From positions 992,001 to 1,056,000 of the forward strand of contig JAHEWK010000013.1 of the NCBI GenBank assembly GCA_020740775.1: a stretch of DNA of 64,000 nucleotides. Reading direction: 5' to 3'. Position 1 is the first letter of the stretch; each line of letters opens with the position of its first letter. This stretch comes from Ilyonectria destructans. Lineage: Eukaryota > Ascomycota > Sordariomycetes > Hypocreales > Nectriaceae. This document shows, piece after piece, positions 12,577-26,883 of the stretch. A program made the translations under genes and the position numbers. The notes under the pieces are model-generated. The model was not told the DNA's origin. It saw only the letters and a program-made list of their open reading frames with translations, and made no database searches.

Positions 12577-14262
12577 TTAACCTAATTTTTGGTTCTGGCT
12601 GTGATCATCCCTGAAAAATTCTGGAACGAAAAGCTCGTTGATGTCGAAAAATGGGAGGGTGGATAAATCCTCCGCCAAGCTGTTCAGCCACATGATGTTG
12701 TCCGGCTGCTCGGCTTCAGGCACATCTTCAGTATCTTGAGATTGAACAATTGGAAACTGCTCTAAAATGTCGCCAAGATTAGAAGCACACTTTTCCTTCC
12801 ACTTTTTATGCAGCAGTATCAACAAAGAAGCTGTTTTCAACGCTTCTCGGGCTGCATCTGTATTGTAGACTTGAGCCACATTGCTAAGACATTGCATTGC
12901 GTCTCTAAGTCGAGATACAGACGCATTGTTGTCTATAGCAAGCAACTGGCAGACTATCTGAAAGGGTACATTTGCCATGTGATGCCAAGGAGCCCTATCA
13001 TCCAGGATTGCTTGAGCGGCCTGGATCCCTTTTGAAGCGAGTGTGAGCACCTGTTCAAGGACCGTCCCAGTGAATGATTTGTCCATTGCCTGCAGCCGAC
13101 GGCATAAGCAAAGAGCCAAGTTAACTTGCCCAAGCACCGACGGTGGAATTGAGTGAACACGTTCGATAACTGCAGTGAGGGTAGTTTCTAGTTCGTATGC
13201 ATCGGGTGCCTTTTCGGGATCGAGCATGGCGGAGTATGGGAGAAGTCCCATCAACTCGGCCGTGTAATCGCCAGGTCTTTCAGAAGGCATTATGGCTGTA
13301 GCATTGCATAGCGTAACCCTTGAGCGCCCCATGTCGAAAGACGACCAGATGTTGAGATGTTGCGATATAGCCACCAGCCTTCTTCGAAGTTCCGAGTCCA
13401 CCTCCTCCTGTGGTGACGGGAGAACAGATCCAGCTGACGGCTCACAATGCAAGCCGGCTGCTTCCACCATATGCATCAGTATACAGCTTGCCATCCACGC
13501 CGTATGGTGAGTCTCGGCAAATCTCAAGTACATGACCCGAAGTACCCATGCTGTGACGCTGGCCGTACATGGAATCTCGGATAGTTTCTGCTCTAGCATG
13601 TGTCTTGAGGACTCGACCAGATTGAGCTCAACAGCCATCGGCTGTACTTGAGAGTAGAGGCACCCGAGAGCTGCTATACCGCATAGAATAGCGTCGTGCA
13701 TCTCATTGGAACTCTGGCCCGCCCATCTGCGCTCAATTTGCTCATCGATCTCTTGTCGGTTGATAAAGCCATAAATGGGATCAATCTTGGTAAAGTAAAC
13801 TGCGACTAGATTGCGCATGTCGGTTTCAGACAACATCTCTGTAAGGGGCTGAGACACGGGCGCAAACCCGGTTCTGCGTGCTCCGAGGAAGGCGTTCCAT
13901 GCGAAAGTATGAAGTCGAGGAGCATCTTTTGGGTTCAACCTCAGCGCCAACCTTCTGAGGAAAGCTGGTCCCGAATTTGCCTCTAAGGAGCGAATTTGAC
14001 GGTATGTAGTCGCCGCCGCCGGTGTGGTTTCCCTGGCCGAAGGCTGTGTCCTTGGTGGTGTTGACGGCAAACTTTCGGGGTCCCGGTCCCGCGTGAGGTT
14101 GTCCCTGGCCTTTCTCTTGTTGCTAAGGGTTCCTCGATAGGTGCAGTCATATTCGAAGCGCACGCATGTCCCACACGGCTCAGCGCCATCGCACTTGCGC
14201 TTGAGCTCTCGACATGTCTTGCATGCAAGCCTTGACCGCTTGCGACCCTGGACCCTAGACAT
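12577..14262 (-). CDS. Zn(II)2Cys6 transcription factor
   Basis: Intronless 561-residue protein. Residues 14-40 form the binuclear zinc cluster with spacing C-x2-C-x6-C-x5-C-x2-C-x6-C (ACKTC...KC...PCGTC...C), preceded by a basic stretch (GRKRSRLACK). The middle (about residues 140-400) looks like the fungal-specific transcription factor domain, with ALGCLYSQ and an arginine-rich RRRLVAISQHLNIWSSFDMGR block. It is transcribed divergently from an MFS transporter at 14727. The 464-base gap contains a dense array of CGG triplets, the usual half-site of this regulator class. Local regulation of the transporter is therefore plausible but not shown. Confidence 0.9.
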   Translation of the reverse strand: MSRVQGRKRSRLACKTCRELKRKCDGAEPCGTCVRFEYDCTYRGTLSNKRKARDNLTRDRDPESLPSTPPRTQPSARETTPAAATTYRQIRSLEANSGPAFLRRLALRLNPKDAPRLHTFAWNAFLGARRTGFAPVSQPLTEMLSETDMRNLVAVYFTKIDPIYGFINRQEIDEQIERRWAGQSSNEMHDAILCGIAALGCLYSQVQPMAVELNLVESSRHMLEQKLSEIPCTASVTAWVLRVMYLRFAETHHTAWMASCILMHMVEAAGLHCEPSAGSVLPSPQEEVDSELRRRLVAISQHLNIWSSFDMGRSRVTLCNATAIMPSERPGDYTAELMGLLPYSAMLDPEKAPDAYELETTLTAVIERVHSIPPSVLGQVNLALCLCRRLQAMDKSFTGTVLEQVLTLASKGIQAAQAILDDRAPWHHMANVPFQIVCQLLAIDNNASVSRLRDAMQCLSNVAQVYNTDAAREALKTASLLILLHKKWKEKCASNLGDILEQFPIVQSQDTEDVPEAEQPDNIMWLNSLAEDLSTLPFFDINELFVPEFFRDDHSQNQKLG

Positions 14263-14409
14263 TAGGCCCGTCTAAGAGAACCGCGAATCAAGGTGTCTTT
14301 GACCAATCAGCAGCTGGTTCGATCGGGGGCTCTGTAGTGATTTTCTTCCCAGTGAGGAATGGTGAGCTATGATGAAGCTGCGCGACGGAATGAGTGAGGT
14401 TCGATGACG

Positions 14410-14515
14410 ATCGGATGAACGGATACAACGGTAATAGCGGCTATGACGGCTATAGCGGTAATGTTGGCTATAGCGGCAATAGCGGGAGCAACGGGAGGAG
14501 CGGGAGGAGCGGGAC
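14410..14515 (+). promoter_or_regulatory. CGG-rich degenerate tandem repeat in a divergent promoter
   Basis: In about 105 bases there are eleven CGG triplets on the plus strand, in a degenerate repeat of TATAGCGGTAA-like and AGCGGGAGG-like units. Zn2Cys6 regulators recognise CGG triplets, and one such gene starts 148 bases to the left. The repeat encodes Gly/Ser-rich or Arg/Ser-rich peptide in short frames, but these have no other coding support. Confidence 0.6.
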
Positions 14516-14726
14516 ATCACGACTAGAAAAGGAACTTCCCATGCGGACTGAAGATGTAAGCGGAGAATATTCTTTTCGAAGCTGTCTTCTACTATAAATG
14601 ATCTCAATTTCATTCATTTTCTCTGCCAAGTCCACCACATCTTTGGAGGCTTTCACGACGTCCACCTCACCACGATAAGTTACATTTCCGCCAGCCAAAC
14701 AAAGACGTCAAGAAACCCTGTCGAAA

Positions 14727-16007
14727 ATGCGGCTTCCCCGCAATAAAGAGTACGAAGATACTTCATCAGAAGATCTAGAACAGCCAGCCCAAGATCAATC
14801 GGAAACCGCACCTCCTGACGGGGGCTACAAAGCATGGACACAAGTCATATGTATGCACATTGTGTTCTTCAACACTTGGGGCATCACCAACGGCTATGGG
14901 ATTTTCCAACAATACTACTTGCAAAGATTCAACGAGTCAGAGTCGGCCATCTCATGGATCGGAAGTGTCCAGACATTTTTCGTGTTCTTCATTGGCGTCG
15001 CGTCTGGGCGTTTGACTGACGCCGGTCACTTCCGCGTCACATTCACGAGTGGGGTCTTCCTCCAGGTACTTGGACTCTTCATGACATCTCTGTGCCAAAC
15101 CTATTGGCAGGTGTTCTTGGCGCAGGCCGTTTGTCTGGGTATTGGGAGTGGTCTCACATTCTGCCCAGGTCTGGCTGTTCTCTCTCAATATTTCAAACGA
15201 AACCGATCCTTGGCCGTGGGCATTGCTGCTGCCGGCGCGGCCCTGGGAGGTTTGGTGTATCCAGTCATGCTTAATCGGCTAATATTTTACGACGGTTTGG
15301 GCTTTCCTTGGACTTTACGCATCATGGGCTTTATCATGCTCGCAACTTACATCCCTTGTCTGGTTTGGATGAGGCCGCGCCTGCCACCACGAAAAACCGG
15401 GCCCTTGATAGACAGTTCTGCTTTTAGAGAGCTGCCCTTCATCTTCTTCTCTCTAAGTATGTTCTTGAACTTCTGGGGTCTTTATTTCGCTTTCTTCTAC
15501 TTGGGAACCTTTGCACGCGATCAGGTTGGGGTCAGTGACCCCATTTACTTACTCATGATCCTCAATGGCGTCGGTGTTGTGGGGCGAATTGCTCCAAACA
15601 TTATTGCCGACAGATGGACCGGAGTTCTCAACATATTGGTTGTGTTAAGCTTCATATGCAGCTTACTTGTGTATTGCTGGGCTGCCGTCGACACCCGAGC
15701 AGGGCTGGTGGCATTTGCGGTCATCTACGGTTTGCTTGCGGCGGCCTTGCAATCTCTCTTTCCAGCCGCCGTTACAACAATGACACCTGACCCCAGTAGG
15801 ACTGGTACGCGGGTGGGTATGGTTCTAGCCTTTGTCAGTTTCGCAAACTTGACTGGCCCGGCCATTTGTGGTGTGTTGATAAGGAGACAGGACGGAAGCT
15901 ATCTGGGGGCTCAAATATTTGCTGCTTCTTCAATTTTCGTTGGTGCCCTGATGGCCGTGGCTGCAAGAATCGCAAAAACGGGTTTTGTAATTAGTGTGAA
16001 AGCATGA
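14727..16007 (+). CDS. MFS transporter, monocarboxylate-transporter (MCT) type
   Basis: Intronless 426-residue membrane protein of the major facilitator superfamily. A hydrophilic N-terminus of about 30 residues leads into PPDGGYKAWTQV, the signature before helix 1 in fungal MCT-like proteins. About 12 hydrophobic segments follow, with the loop between helices 2 and 3 reading SGRLTDAGH and the GIAAAGAALGGLVYPV helix typical of the group. Likely role: uptake or export of small organic acids, or another solute, at the plasma membrane. It diverges from a Zn2Cys6 regulator and has a CGG-rich repeat in its promoter. No biosynthetic enzymes flank the pair, so a metabolite-cluster role is not supported. 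Confidence 0.9.
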   Translation: MRLPRNKEYEDTSSEDLEQPAQDQSETAPPDGGYKAWTQVICMHIVFFNTWGITNGYGIFQQYYLQRFNESESAISWIGSVQTFFVFFIGVASGRLTDAGHFRVTFTSGVFLQVLGLFMTSLCQTYWQVFLAQAVCLGIGSGLTFCPGLAVLSQYFKRNRSLAVGIAAAGAALGGLVYPVMLNRLIFYDGLGFPWTLRIMGFIMLATYIPCLVWMRPRLPPRKTGPLIDSSAFRELPFIFFSLSMFLNFWGLYFAFFYLGTFARDQVGVSDPIYLLMILNGVGVVGRIAPNIIADRWTGVLNILVVLSFICSLLVYCWAAVDTRAGLVAFAVIYGLLAAALQSLFPAAVTTMTPDPSRTGTRVGMVLAFVSFANLTGPAICGVLIRRQDGSYLGAQIFAASSIFVGALMAVAARIAKTGFVISVKA

Positions 16008-17054
16008 AGCTCCCATGGATGAACAAAAGGAAGGCATCTCTGTATTGGTATTAAAAACTCGACTTACAATGGAAACGCGCGACAAACGGAATAGAAGCAG
16101 AATATATACATTTTGAAGAGCAAACTACAACGTCACTTTGGGTTTTCTAGTGGAGAGAACGTAAAAATATATGAAGTCGCTAGATTACTGGTCCGTGCTT
16201 AGTCCAAACGGCTGCCACAAATTTTGAAGATAATCAACTTACCCTAGAGTGGCTCGGACATTCTTTTCGTGAAATTCAACGTCCTTCCATATGACTCGGC
16301 CTCTCAGTCACCACAGTCTCTTGAGAAGTGGTGATACTTGTCAGAAGCTGGGTGAACGCTGAAGTTATGAATTGGATACTGGTGTGCGTATGGTGAATAC
16401 ACTTTACTACGCATGAGTTTGATCGTACTTTAAGACTTAGGCTCTCCACTAAATTTCGTAGCTTTACCTTGCAAAATTCCCTGCCTCATGAAACCTCGAC
16501 TTGAAAGAAATTACCTATTTCGGCGGCTGTTATCTCAAACCGCAGCCGCTGCCGCTACACGAACAGGAAACCGGTACCATGGCTGTGGACTGACTCGGAA
16601 CCACATCATGGTGGAATTCGATATCCAGCCAGGTGACCTCAACCGCCCAATCAGTATCATTGCTATCAATTTGCAAACCCGCCCCTGGCACTAATGAATG
16701 GAGACGCGACCGACTCCGGCTCAACTTAGCGTCGGCTATTTATCCTCCTATTTATCCTCCCCTGACGACAGCCTCCCCTCTGGCGTATACGAGAGGCCCG
16801 GCGCTTTTGCCGGTGGTGTGGCCCGATATTGTGCTTCGCCGGCCGATGATGGCCGGGTCGTCACACGCGACATCGCAACCCACCTCCACAACCCGATAAG
16901 CCGGGTTTCCCCAACATCTGGGGTGGATCGCCTGGCGAACGGGCGAGCCATCAGTAGTTCTTATTATCCCGGCAATAACTTCGCTTGCTGCAGTTCGTCG
17001 ATCACCGTTCACCTTCATTCCTCAGCTTCGCCTTGCTGACATTGACGCAACACA
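16008..17054. promoter_or_regulatory. Upstream region of the sugar permease
   Basis: No gene seen in 1,047 bases. The distal part is AT-rich 3' flank of the MCT gene. The proximal 400 bases are GC-rich. They carry a perfect 12-base tandem repeat, TATTTATCCTCC, at 16737-16748 and 16749-16760, which contains GATAA on the opposite strand (GATA-factor core). Several CGG/CCG triplets and CCCCT-type motifs lie nearby. The permease gene is therefore a candidate for nitrogen/GATA and carbon control, by inference from motifs only. Confidence 0.5.
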
Positions 17055-18701
17055 ATGGCTTCTCCTAGCGCTGAACGACCCATCACGGTCGCTGGGGCCC
17101 TCGGTCCCAATGATGGCGCCTTTTCGTGGCTCAAGAATCCCGGCATCGTCAAGCTGAACCTGATCCTTATCCTGCCTCTCATCTCCAGCTATGCCACTGG
17201 ATATGATAGCTCGATGATGAACGGGTTGCAGTCGCTAGATACTTGGAAAAACTTCTTCAACGACCCTAGTGCCTCAGATCTTGGTCTGTGAGTACTTTGC
17301 CCCTTCCAATCGTGTCGTAACAATTGGCTTACTGACACGCCTCTCCCCAGTCTCAATGCCATCCAGAACGTTGGCCAGCTCGTCGCCCTTCCCTTCTGCG
17401 CCGTCGCATGCGACAGGTTCGGCCGTCGACCCGCCCTCGTCTTCAGCGCCTTTATCCTCCTCATCGGCGTTGTCATCCAGGCTGCTGCCCAAAACACCGG
17501 CATGTTCATCGCCGCTCGCGGCATCTTGGGTCTCGGCCTTGCCCTCAACATCACCGCCGCGCCTCTGCTGCTTCTCGAGCTGGCCTACCCGCGCCAGCAG
17601 GGTCCCCTTGTCGGCTTCTACAACAGTCTCTGGAGTCTTGGTGGCCTCAGCGCCGCCTGGATTACTTTTGGAACCTTCCGCATCAACAGCGACTGGGCAT
17701 GGCGTATCCCCTCTCTGCTTCAGGGTTTGTCCAGCATCATCCAGATTGTGCTGTGCTGGCTCATTGAGGAGTCTCCACGCTGGCTCATCTCCAAGGAGCG
17801 AGACGCTGAGGCCCGAAAGCTCATTACCAAGTACCATGCCAATGGCGATGACTCTGACCCTTTGGTCACCCTCGAGATGGAGGAGATCCGCACCGCGTTG
17901 ATCCTCGAGGCCGAGGTCAGCAAGACAACCTCCTACCTGTCTTTCTTCCAAACTAAGGGCAACCTCCACCGCTTCTTCATCATCTTGTCCGTCGGCTTTT
18001 TTAGCCAGTGGTCGGGTAATGGTTTGATTTCGTACTATTTGAGTCTGATTTTGACATCCATCGGCTACAAGTCTCAAGAAACCCAGACGCTTATCAACGC
18101 GCTGCTCACTGTGTGGAGCATGGTCTGGAGTATCTTCTTCTCTACCATCATCAACCGTTTTGGTCGTCGCACACTATTCATGGTCTCTACTGCCGGCCTC
18201 TTCATTGTGTACGTCATTTGGACAGCTCTTCAGGCCACGTATGACAAGCAGGTGGCACGCGACGGCACTGGCGACAAGGGTCTTGCCAAGGGCGTTCTAG
18301 CCATGATCTTCCTCTACAACCTTTTCTTCAGCATCGGCTGGACGCCCCTGCAGGTCACCTATGTCATCGAAATCCTGCCGTTCAACCTGCGTGCTCGCGG
18401 CCTCGTATTATACAACCTGTTCGTTGCCCTGGCCCTCATTTTCAACCAGTACGCAAACCCTGTGGGCGTGACCAACAGCGGGTGGAAGTACTACATCACA
18501 TACGACGTGTGGCTGGTATTTGAGATGATTGTGATTTATTTCCTGTTCGTCGAGACCGGAAACCTTAGCTTGGAGGAGACAGCCGCCGTTTTGGACGGGG
18601 ATGAATATCAGGACAAGCTGGCCGAAGAAACGGCCAGGCACGCTGAGAAGTCGATGCACAACGAAGATGCGACTCCCAGAGAGACTATCTCGAAGATTTG
18701 A
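17055..18701 (+). CDS. MFS sugar permease, lactose/galactoside type
   Basis: Two exons (17055-17287, 17351-18701) join in phase to 527 residues. Sugar-porter family signatures are present: TGYDSSMMNGLQ in helix 1, DRFGRRPAL between helices 2 and 3, ESPRWLI after helix 6, NRFGRRTLF between helices 8 and 9, LPFNLRARG after helix 10, and VETGNLSLEE near the C-terminus. This is the subgroup containing fungal lactose and cellobiose permeases (Lac12, LacpA/LacpB). The 3' end faces a GH2 beta-galactosidase only 388 bases away, which supports lactose or a related beta-galactoside as substrate. In Aspergillus nidulans a lactose permease and the GH2 gene bgaD are also neighbours, there in divergent orientation. 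Substrate remains inferred. Confidence 0.88.
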
Positions 18702-19089
18702 TGGGTTCGTGGGTCAGAATGCGATGATTTCATTCTCTGGATGGGATATATACGGCCGAGAAATCGTTCAGATTTTAGTCACTCCCTTATTAGATGTCGC
18801 TTCCGTGGATGACTCTAAGCAAAGGGTTTCTTGATTTATAGCTCATAATATGATATTTTAACTTGAAATTTCCAATAAAATGTTTTCCTCCCTTGATATA
18901 ATTATATGGTTGCTGGGATTAGTTTCTTACTACATTCTCTTTCTGTAGTCAGGTCTGCACAAGCATGATTACTTGCCACTACCGCTACAGGGAGGGACAT
19001 TTACAAAGTCACTCAAAGAATTCAAATCATAAATCATCATATTCCATTTCAATATCTCTACAATATCTCTTTTTATCGCCATCAACCGC
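18702..19089. other. Convergent spacer between permease and beta-galactosidase
   Basis: A 388-base AT-rich spacer with AATAAA-like sequence near 18873-18878. It contains the 3' ends of both genes and nothing else that could be identified. Confidence 0.6.
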
Positions 19090-22806
<3,717 letters not shown>

Positions 22807-24753
22807 ATGCGCTTTTCCAAGGTCGTCGTAGCCGCGTTGGCTGCAGCCCCCACCACGGCAAAGCTGTCCAATGGTAAGTCCTCCTTGGTTGCTTTTCCCC
22901 TCATATTCCTGTGTCGTCATTCTCGGTGATACTCGATATTTACTGGCTGGTGGCCCTGTGGAGCTTGCAACTGATTGACTGACTGTAAACCTTCCCAGCC
23001 GCCCAAAGTCTGTTTGACTATTCTATGCAGGTGGGAGACTCGCGGTGGGATGATTCGTACAAGTTGATCAACTACCCCGATAACGGGCCTTGGTCTGTTC
23101 GATTTACTGCATGGTACACGGCCGGCTTGCTCCATCGCAACAAGGGTAACGATGTGTCCAATGCAAAGAAGGCCATTGATATGATGTAAGATTGAGCATG
23201 TTCACGAACATCCTGGAATTTACCATTAACACTTTACAGCTTGCAATGCCAGATGAACGAAGTTTACGATTCAGCATGGTACGGCACTTTCAAGCTGTCT
23301 CCAGACCAGCCTTACCCGACACCTGATTCACCCCTCTACCCCCCCTCCATCTATGTAAGTTATGGCCAAACTCTATGAGTCTACACATATACTCTATGGT
23401 GGATTCTCTATGCAGTCTCCATACTAACTGCTCAAAGGATACATATGACCCGAACTGGAGAGAGTTTGTTGGGTAAGTCAGCATTCATACGACTAGTTTG
23501 CTACTCACTAACACCACCACAGCACTCAACTCGTCCAAGTCGTTGAGGAGTTCGGTGACCTTCTCGGCAAGAAGCTTGTCACCCGCATCGAAGATGCTCT
23601 CGAAGCCGCAGCTGTCGGCTCGATGCGCCGCAACGGCACTTTCCCCGAGGACGACAACCTCACCATCGCCTACGCCAACCCGGCCCTCATGCGCGCCTGG
23701 TTTGTCGGCTGGATCGGCGAGCGCCGCAACAACGATACCTTCACCAAGTTCGCCAACAAGCAGGGCGATCTCATCCTGAAGCTCTTCAAGTCCACCGGCG
23801 ACGATGTGCTCTCAGAGTACAACGCTCCCACCTACTATGGCATGGACGCCTGGGCCCTCGCTGGCAACATCAAGTACGGCCCCAAGAAGGCCACCATGAC
23901 CAAGAATGCCGAGTTCATCATGACGGAGCTGTGGAAGGATGTCGCTGATCACTGGAACCCCTACCTTGGAAACATGGCCGGTCCCTACGACCGCGCCTAC
24001 ACCAGAGACTTGACCACTCACTCTGCCGTCATCTCCATGTTCTGGTGGGGTCTCTATGGCTACGAGTATGGTCCTCACCTGTACAAGGGTGAGCTTGATC
24101 TTCTCTACGATATTGCCCAGGGCGCCGCCGTCGCACTCATCATGGACACCACCTCCAAGTTCATCTCCAAGGACACCGCCAAGGCTCTCAAGGCCAAGGG
24201 GTCGTGGAATGGTCAGCGCCTCATCACCAAGACTATCCCCGACGCACTCGGAAAGGATGCCAACACCCGTACCGCCACCTCTTGGATCTCATCCCCGCTC
24301 ATGATCGGCGCGGAGCAGGTCGCCGAGGACGAGAACCGTGGCAATCAGTTCGTCCCAGCTATCGTGCACTGGGCTGGCGAGCTAACTCATAAGCCGTTCC
24401 CCTATAATACTTTCTTCTCGCTGTACCCATCTGCATCCACCATCGACGCAGTCGCCGGAAAGAACAGTCTCACCGTGTCCTACCCCAACACTACTCAGGA
24501 CGGCACCGACATCTTCACCTACGCTCTGTCCAACGTTCCTCCCAGCTGGACCCTCGGTGGCAAGCATGTCATTGATGGGTTTGAGAGCCTGCCTTGCCTA
24601 AAGGTGACTGTGGATGCTCCCGGCCTGGAGAAGCAGCCCGTCACCTACGGGTCGCAGCTGAGGGATCACTTGTACTACAACATTTCGTACGCGGTTCCTG
24701 CGGGCTTTGAGGGCGTGCCCAAGATGGAATTCAAGTTCAAGTACACTTGCTAA
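22807..24753 (+). CDS. Secreted six-hairpin (alpha/alpha-barrel)-like protein, function unknown
   Basis: Five exons (22807-22873, 22999-23185, 23240-23354, 23438-23472, 23523-24753) join in phase to 544 residues. The start gives a signal peptide (MRFSKVVVAALAAAPTTAKLS). The body is rich in Trp and Tyr, with motifs such as WSVRFTAWYTAGLLHR, DSAWYGTFKLSPDQ, TYDPNWREFVGTQL, YNAPTYYGMDAWAL and NPYLGNMAGPYDRAYTRD. Similar uncharacterised secreted proteins are widespread in ascomycetes and are usually placed in the six-hairpin glycosidase-like superfamily. The C-terminal 120 residues look like a beta-rich appendage. Codon use is strongly GC-biased in exon 5, as in highly expressed fungal genes. A glycan substrate is plausible given the neighbouring beta-galactosidase, but no catalytic residues can be named. 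Confidence 0.75.
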
Positions 24754-25162
24754 GCGGGAGATGGAAAATGAACTAAGTGTGTATTCGATTCTTTGGGAAG
24801 AGGAGTTTTAGTCTATGTAATTCTTAGGACCGTATATATGGCGGAGTATGTCGAGGGGTATTTTGAGAAATTTGACATTTATTAAAACATGGAATCACCT
24901 CCAATCTCAAATCACTTTCATCCCTAATGTAGTCAAACTCAGGGTGGGCAGTTACTCGGACATTCCATGATATACATTATACAGTTCACCTGCGTTGGTT
25001 AATTTTCCTGTATATTGTTTTCAATCCATTGCCATTGGATGTTTTAAATCACTGATTCTTCCAATATCAACCTAATTCAACGTATTTTCTTTGAGAACTC
25101 ATCGCCCACATCATTCATGTCTAGTCTGGGAATGTGTGATCCATATCTATAGTAAAATGCTG
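24754..25162. other. AT-rich convergent spacer
   Basis: A 409-base AT-rich spacer between two 3' ends. No gene or repeat was recognised. Confidence 0.55.
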
Positions 25163-26883
25163 TTATTCTATCGACTGTGCTACCAACGCCGCTCCAACAC
25201 TAGACCCGTCTCTCGCAAGTCCCATGGTAATTCTCTTCTCTCCCTCAACTCCGATTTCCGGTATGTCCCGGAGCGCTCCTCTGATGTCCTCCTCGAACGT
25301 CGGGTAAAACTCAAAGAGTGACCCGTCTACGCCGATATCGATGGTGGGCTCCTGTAAAATTTTCGAATCTGCGAGCTCTGGCCCTGGAATGGATTTTGAT
25401 GCATTGTTGCGCCTCAGACCCATTCGTCTCATTAGCTTACGCAAGAGATGGTTGATGAAGTGCCAGACATTCGCCGCGGTGTCAGTCGGACGAACAACAT
25501 CGTCCCTCTTCTCCCTGTGCGTTGTCTCCACTGCTTTTGGTGTTGAGAGTGTGGATATTGACCGAGTGCTCGTGGATTTCAATCGTCCAGATTGAATAAT
25601 GATGGCTGCAATGGCTGCTCCAGCTAGCCGTGAAGCCCGACGTGCGATCGATGCGGCAATCAAGTGAAATGCGCGAGCATCTTTCCATGAGACATTTTGG
25701 GCTGTCAAAGTGTTCGAAATGTGGCGTATTGCATCATTCAGAGACTCACTACAATCCTGGGCTAGGAGTGTGAGGAATGAACTGTCAACCGCATATGGCC
25801 TTGCTAGAGGGGACTCTTCGTCGACTGTCATGTCCAAGAGCTTGGCCTCCATCAACTGGCAGATGACCAACCGCAATAGTTCGCCCAGATACAACCCCGA
25901 TATCCGCTTCTCAAGCATCTGGCTCTTTTTGTTTGCTGAGTTCTCGTCCAGTAGATTGTCGTACAATGTTGTGGGCAACACCTCCATTTCCTCATCAAAT
26001 GCACCCCATTCCGTGTTGATGATCATGATGCTCTCAGGGCCATGATCTTTGAACTCGGATCGGTTTTGAAGCTTCGCTACGTTTGGAAGCCTCTCAACGT
26101 AGGCTGCATTGGTACCGGTTCCAAATATAGCGCCAATTAGGGTGTTGGAGTCGCCTGTTGAGGTGTACGATCTTGCCATCAGAGTACCAACGCTATCGCT
26201 GGCAAGGGCTGAAACATGTACTGATAGGGACAGCTTGTCAATGGCAGTCTGTAGCATTTCGCAGGGATCCCTGCCTAGGGCATCTGGAATATCCCATCCC
26301 TTGTCCCATTGTATCATGGTTCCCCGCGAGAGCGACTCGTTCTCGTAGGTGAAGCTGAAGGTAAATCCAAGTTTTAACTGGGTGTCCCTGTTTACTTGCT
26401 GTCCACCAATCTTCAGATCCTTAATAGGTTCAACTTCGTGCTGGTCCTTGAGGAAATCTCGGATTCTCTCCGCGACAAAGTTGAACAGAGGTTTGTGGCT
26501 GGAATTGACCATCAGCTCTCTCGGTATGGAGTGCTTGGACTGTACCAATGTGTAGGTAGAATCACCGTGCAAGTTGACTGAACAAACCCTGCAATTGGTA
26601 CCGCCTAAGTCAACAGCTAGGAAGAGACCCTTCTCGGCACCGCTTGGCATTGTCGTAACAAAAGACGGCATTTGGGTTGCGCCATCGCGCTGAAGTCCAT
26701 CCTCTGTAGCATCGTTAGGACTTGTCAAGTAGGATAAGGGAAGGGTCAAGGACAAGACATACTCATGTGCTGGACAAAATGTCTTGCTATCTTTGAAACA
26801 TCTTCGGGGTTTAGCTCAAACTCGCCAGCAATTTGCTTAGCCCGGGCAAGCAAGCCATCCGGGCTGGACGTGGCTTGTGACAT
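25163..26883 (-). CDS. Hexokinase-family sugar kinase (atypical; possible GlcNAc kinase)
   Basis: Two exons on the minus strand (26883-26763, 26703-25163; 59-base intron) join in phase to 553 residues. Hexokinase landmarks: LAVDLGGTNCRV (phosphate 1), LGFTFSFTYE (sugar-binding region), DSVGTLMARSY with the catalytic Asp, IFGTGTNAAYVE, NTEWGAFD, and DGSSVGAALVA near the C-terminus (adenosine motif). It departs from ordinary hexokinases. The residue before the catalytic Asp is Ser rather than the usual Asn. A basic, Ser/Thr-rich insertion of about 75 residues lies before the adenosine motif. Fungal GlcNAc kinases and regulatory XprF-type proteins are the main alternatives to a glucose kinase. 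A regulator and glucosamine-6-phosphate deaminase lie next to it, which favours amino-sugar phosphorylation. Confidence 0.85.

Noticed and set aside
14394..14597. Gly/Ser-rich small frame in the divergent promoter
   Set aside because: Product of the CGG-rich repeat. No evidence of translation.
12577..16007. Secondary-metabolite cluster around the regulator and MFS transporter
   Set aside because: No polyketide synthase, NRPS, terpene synthase or tailoring enzyme lies nearby.
17274..18077. Minus-strand frame of 267 codons
   Set aside because: Antisense shadow of the sugar permease.
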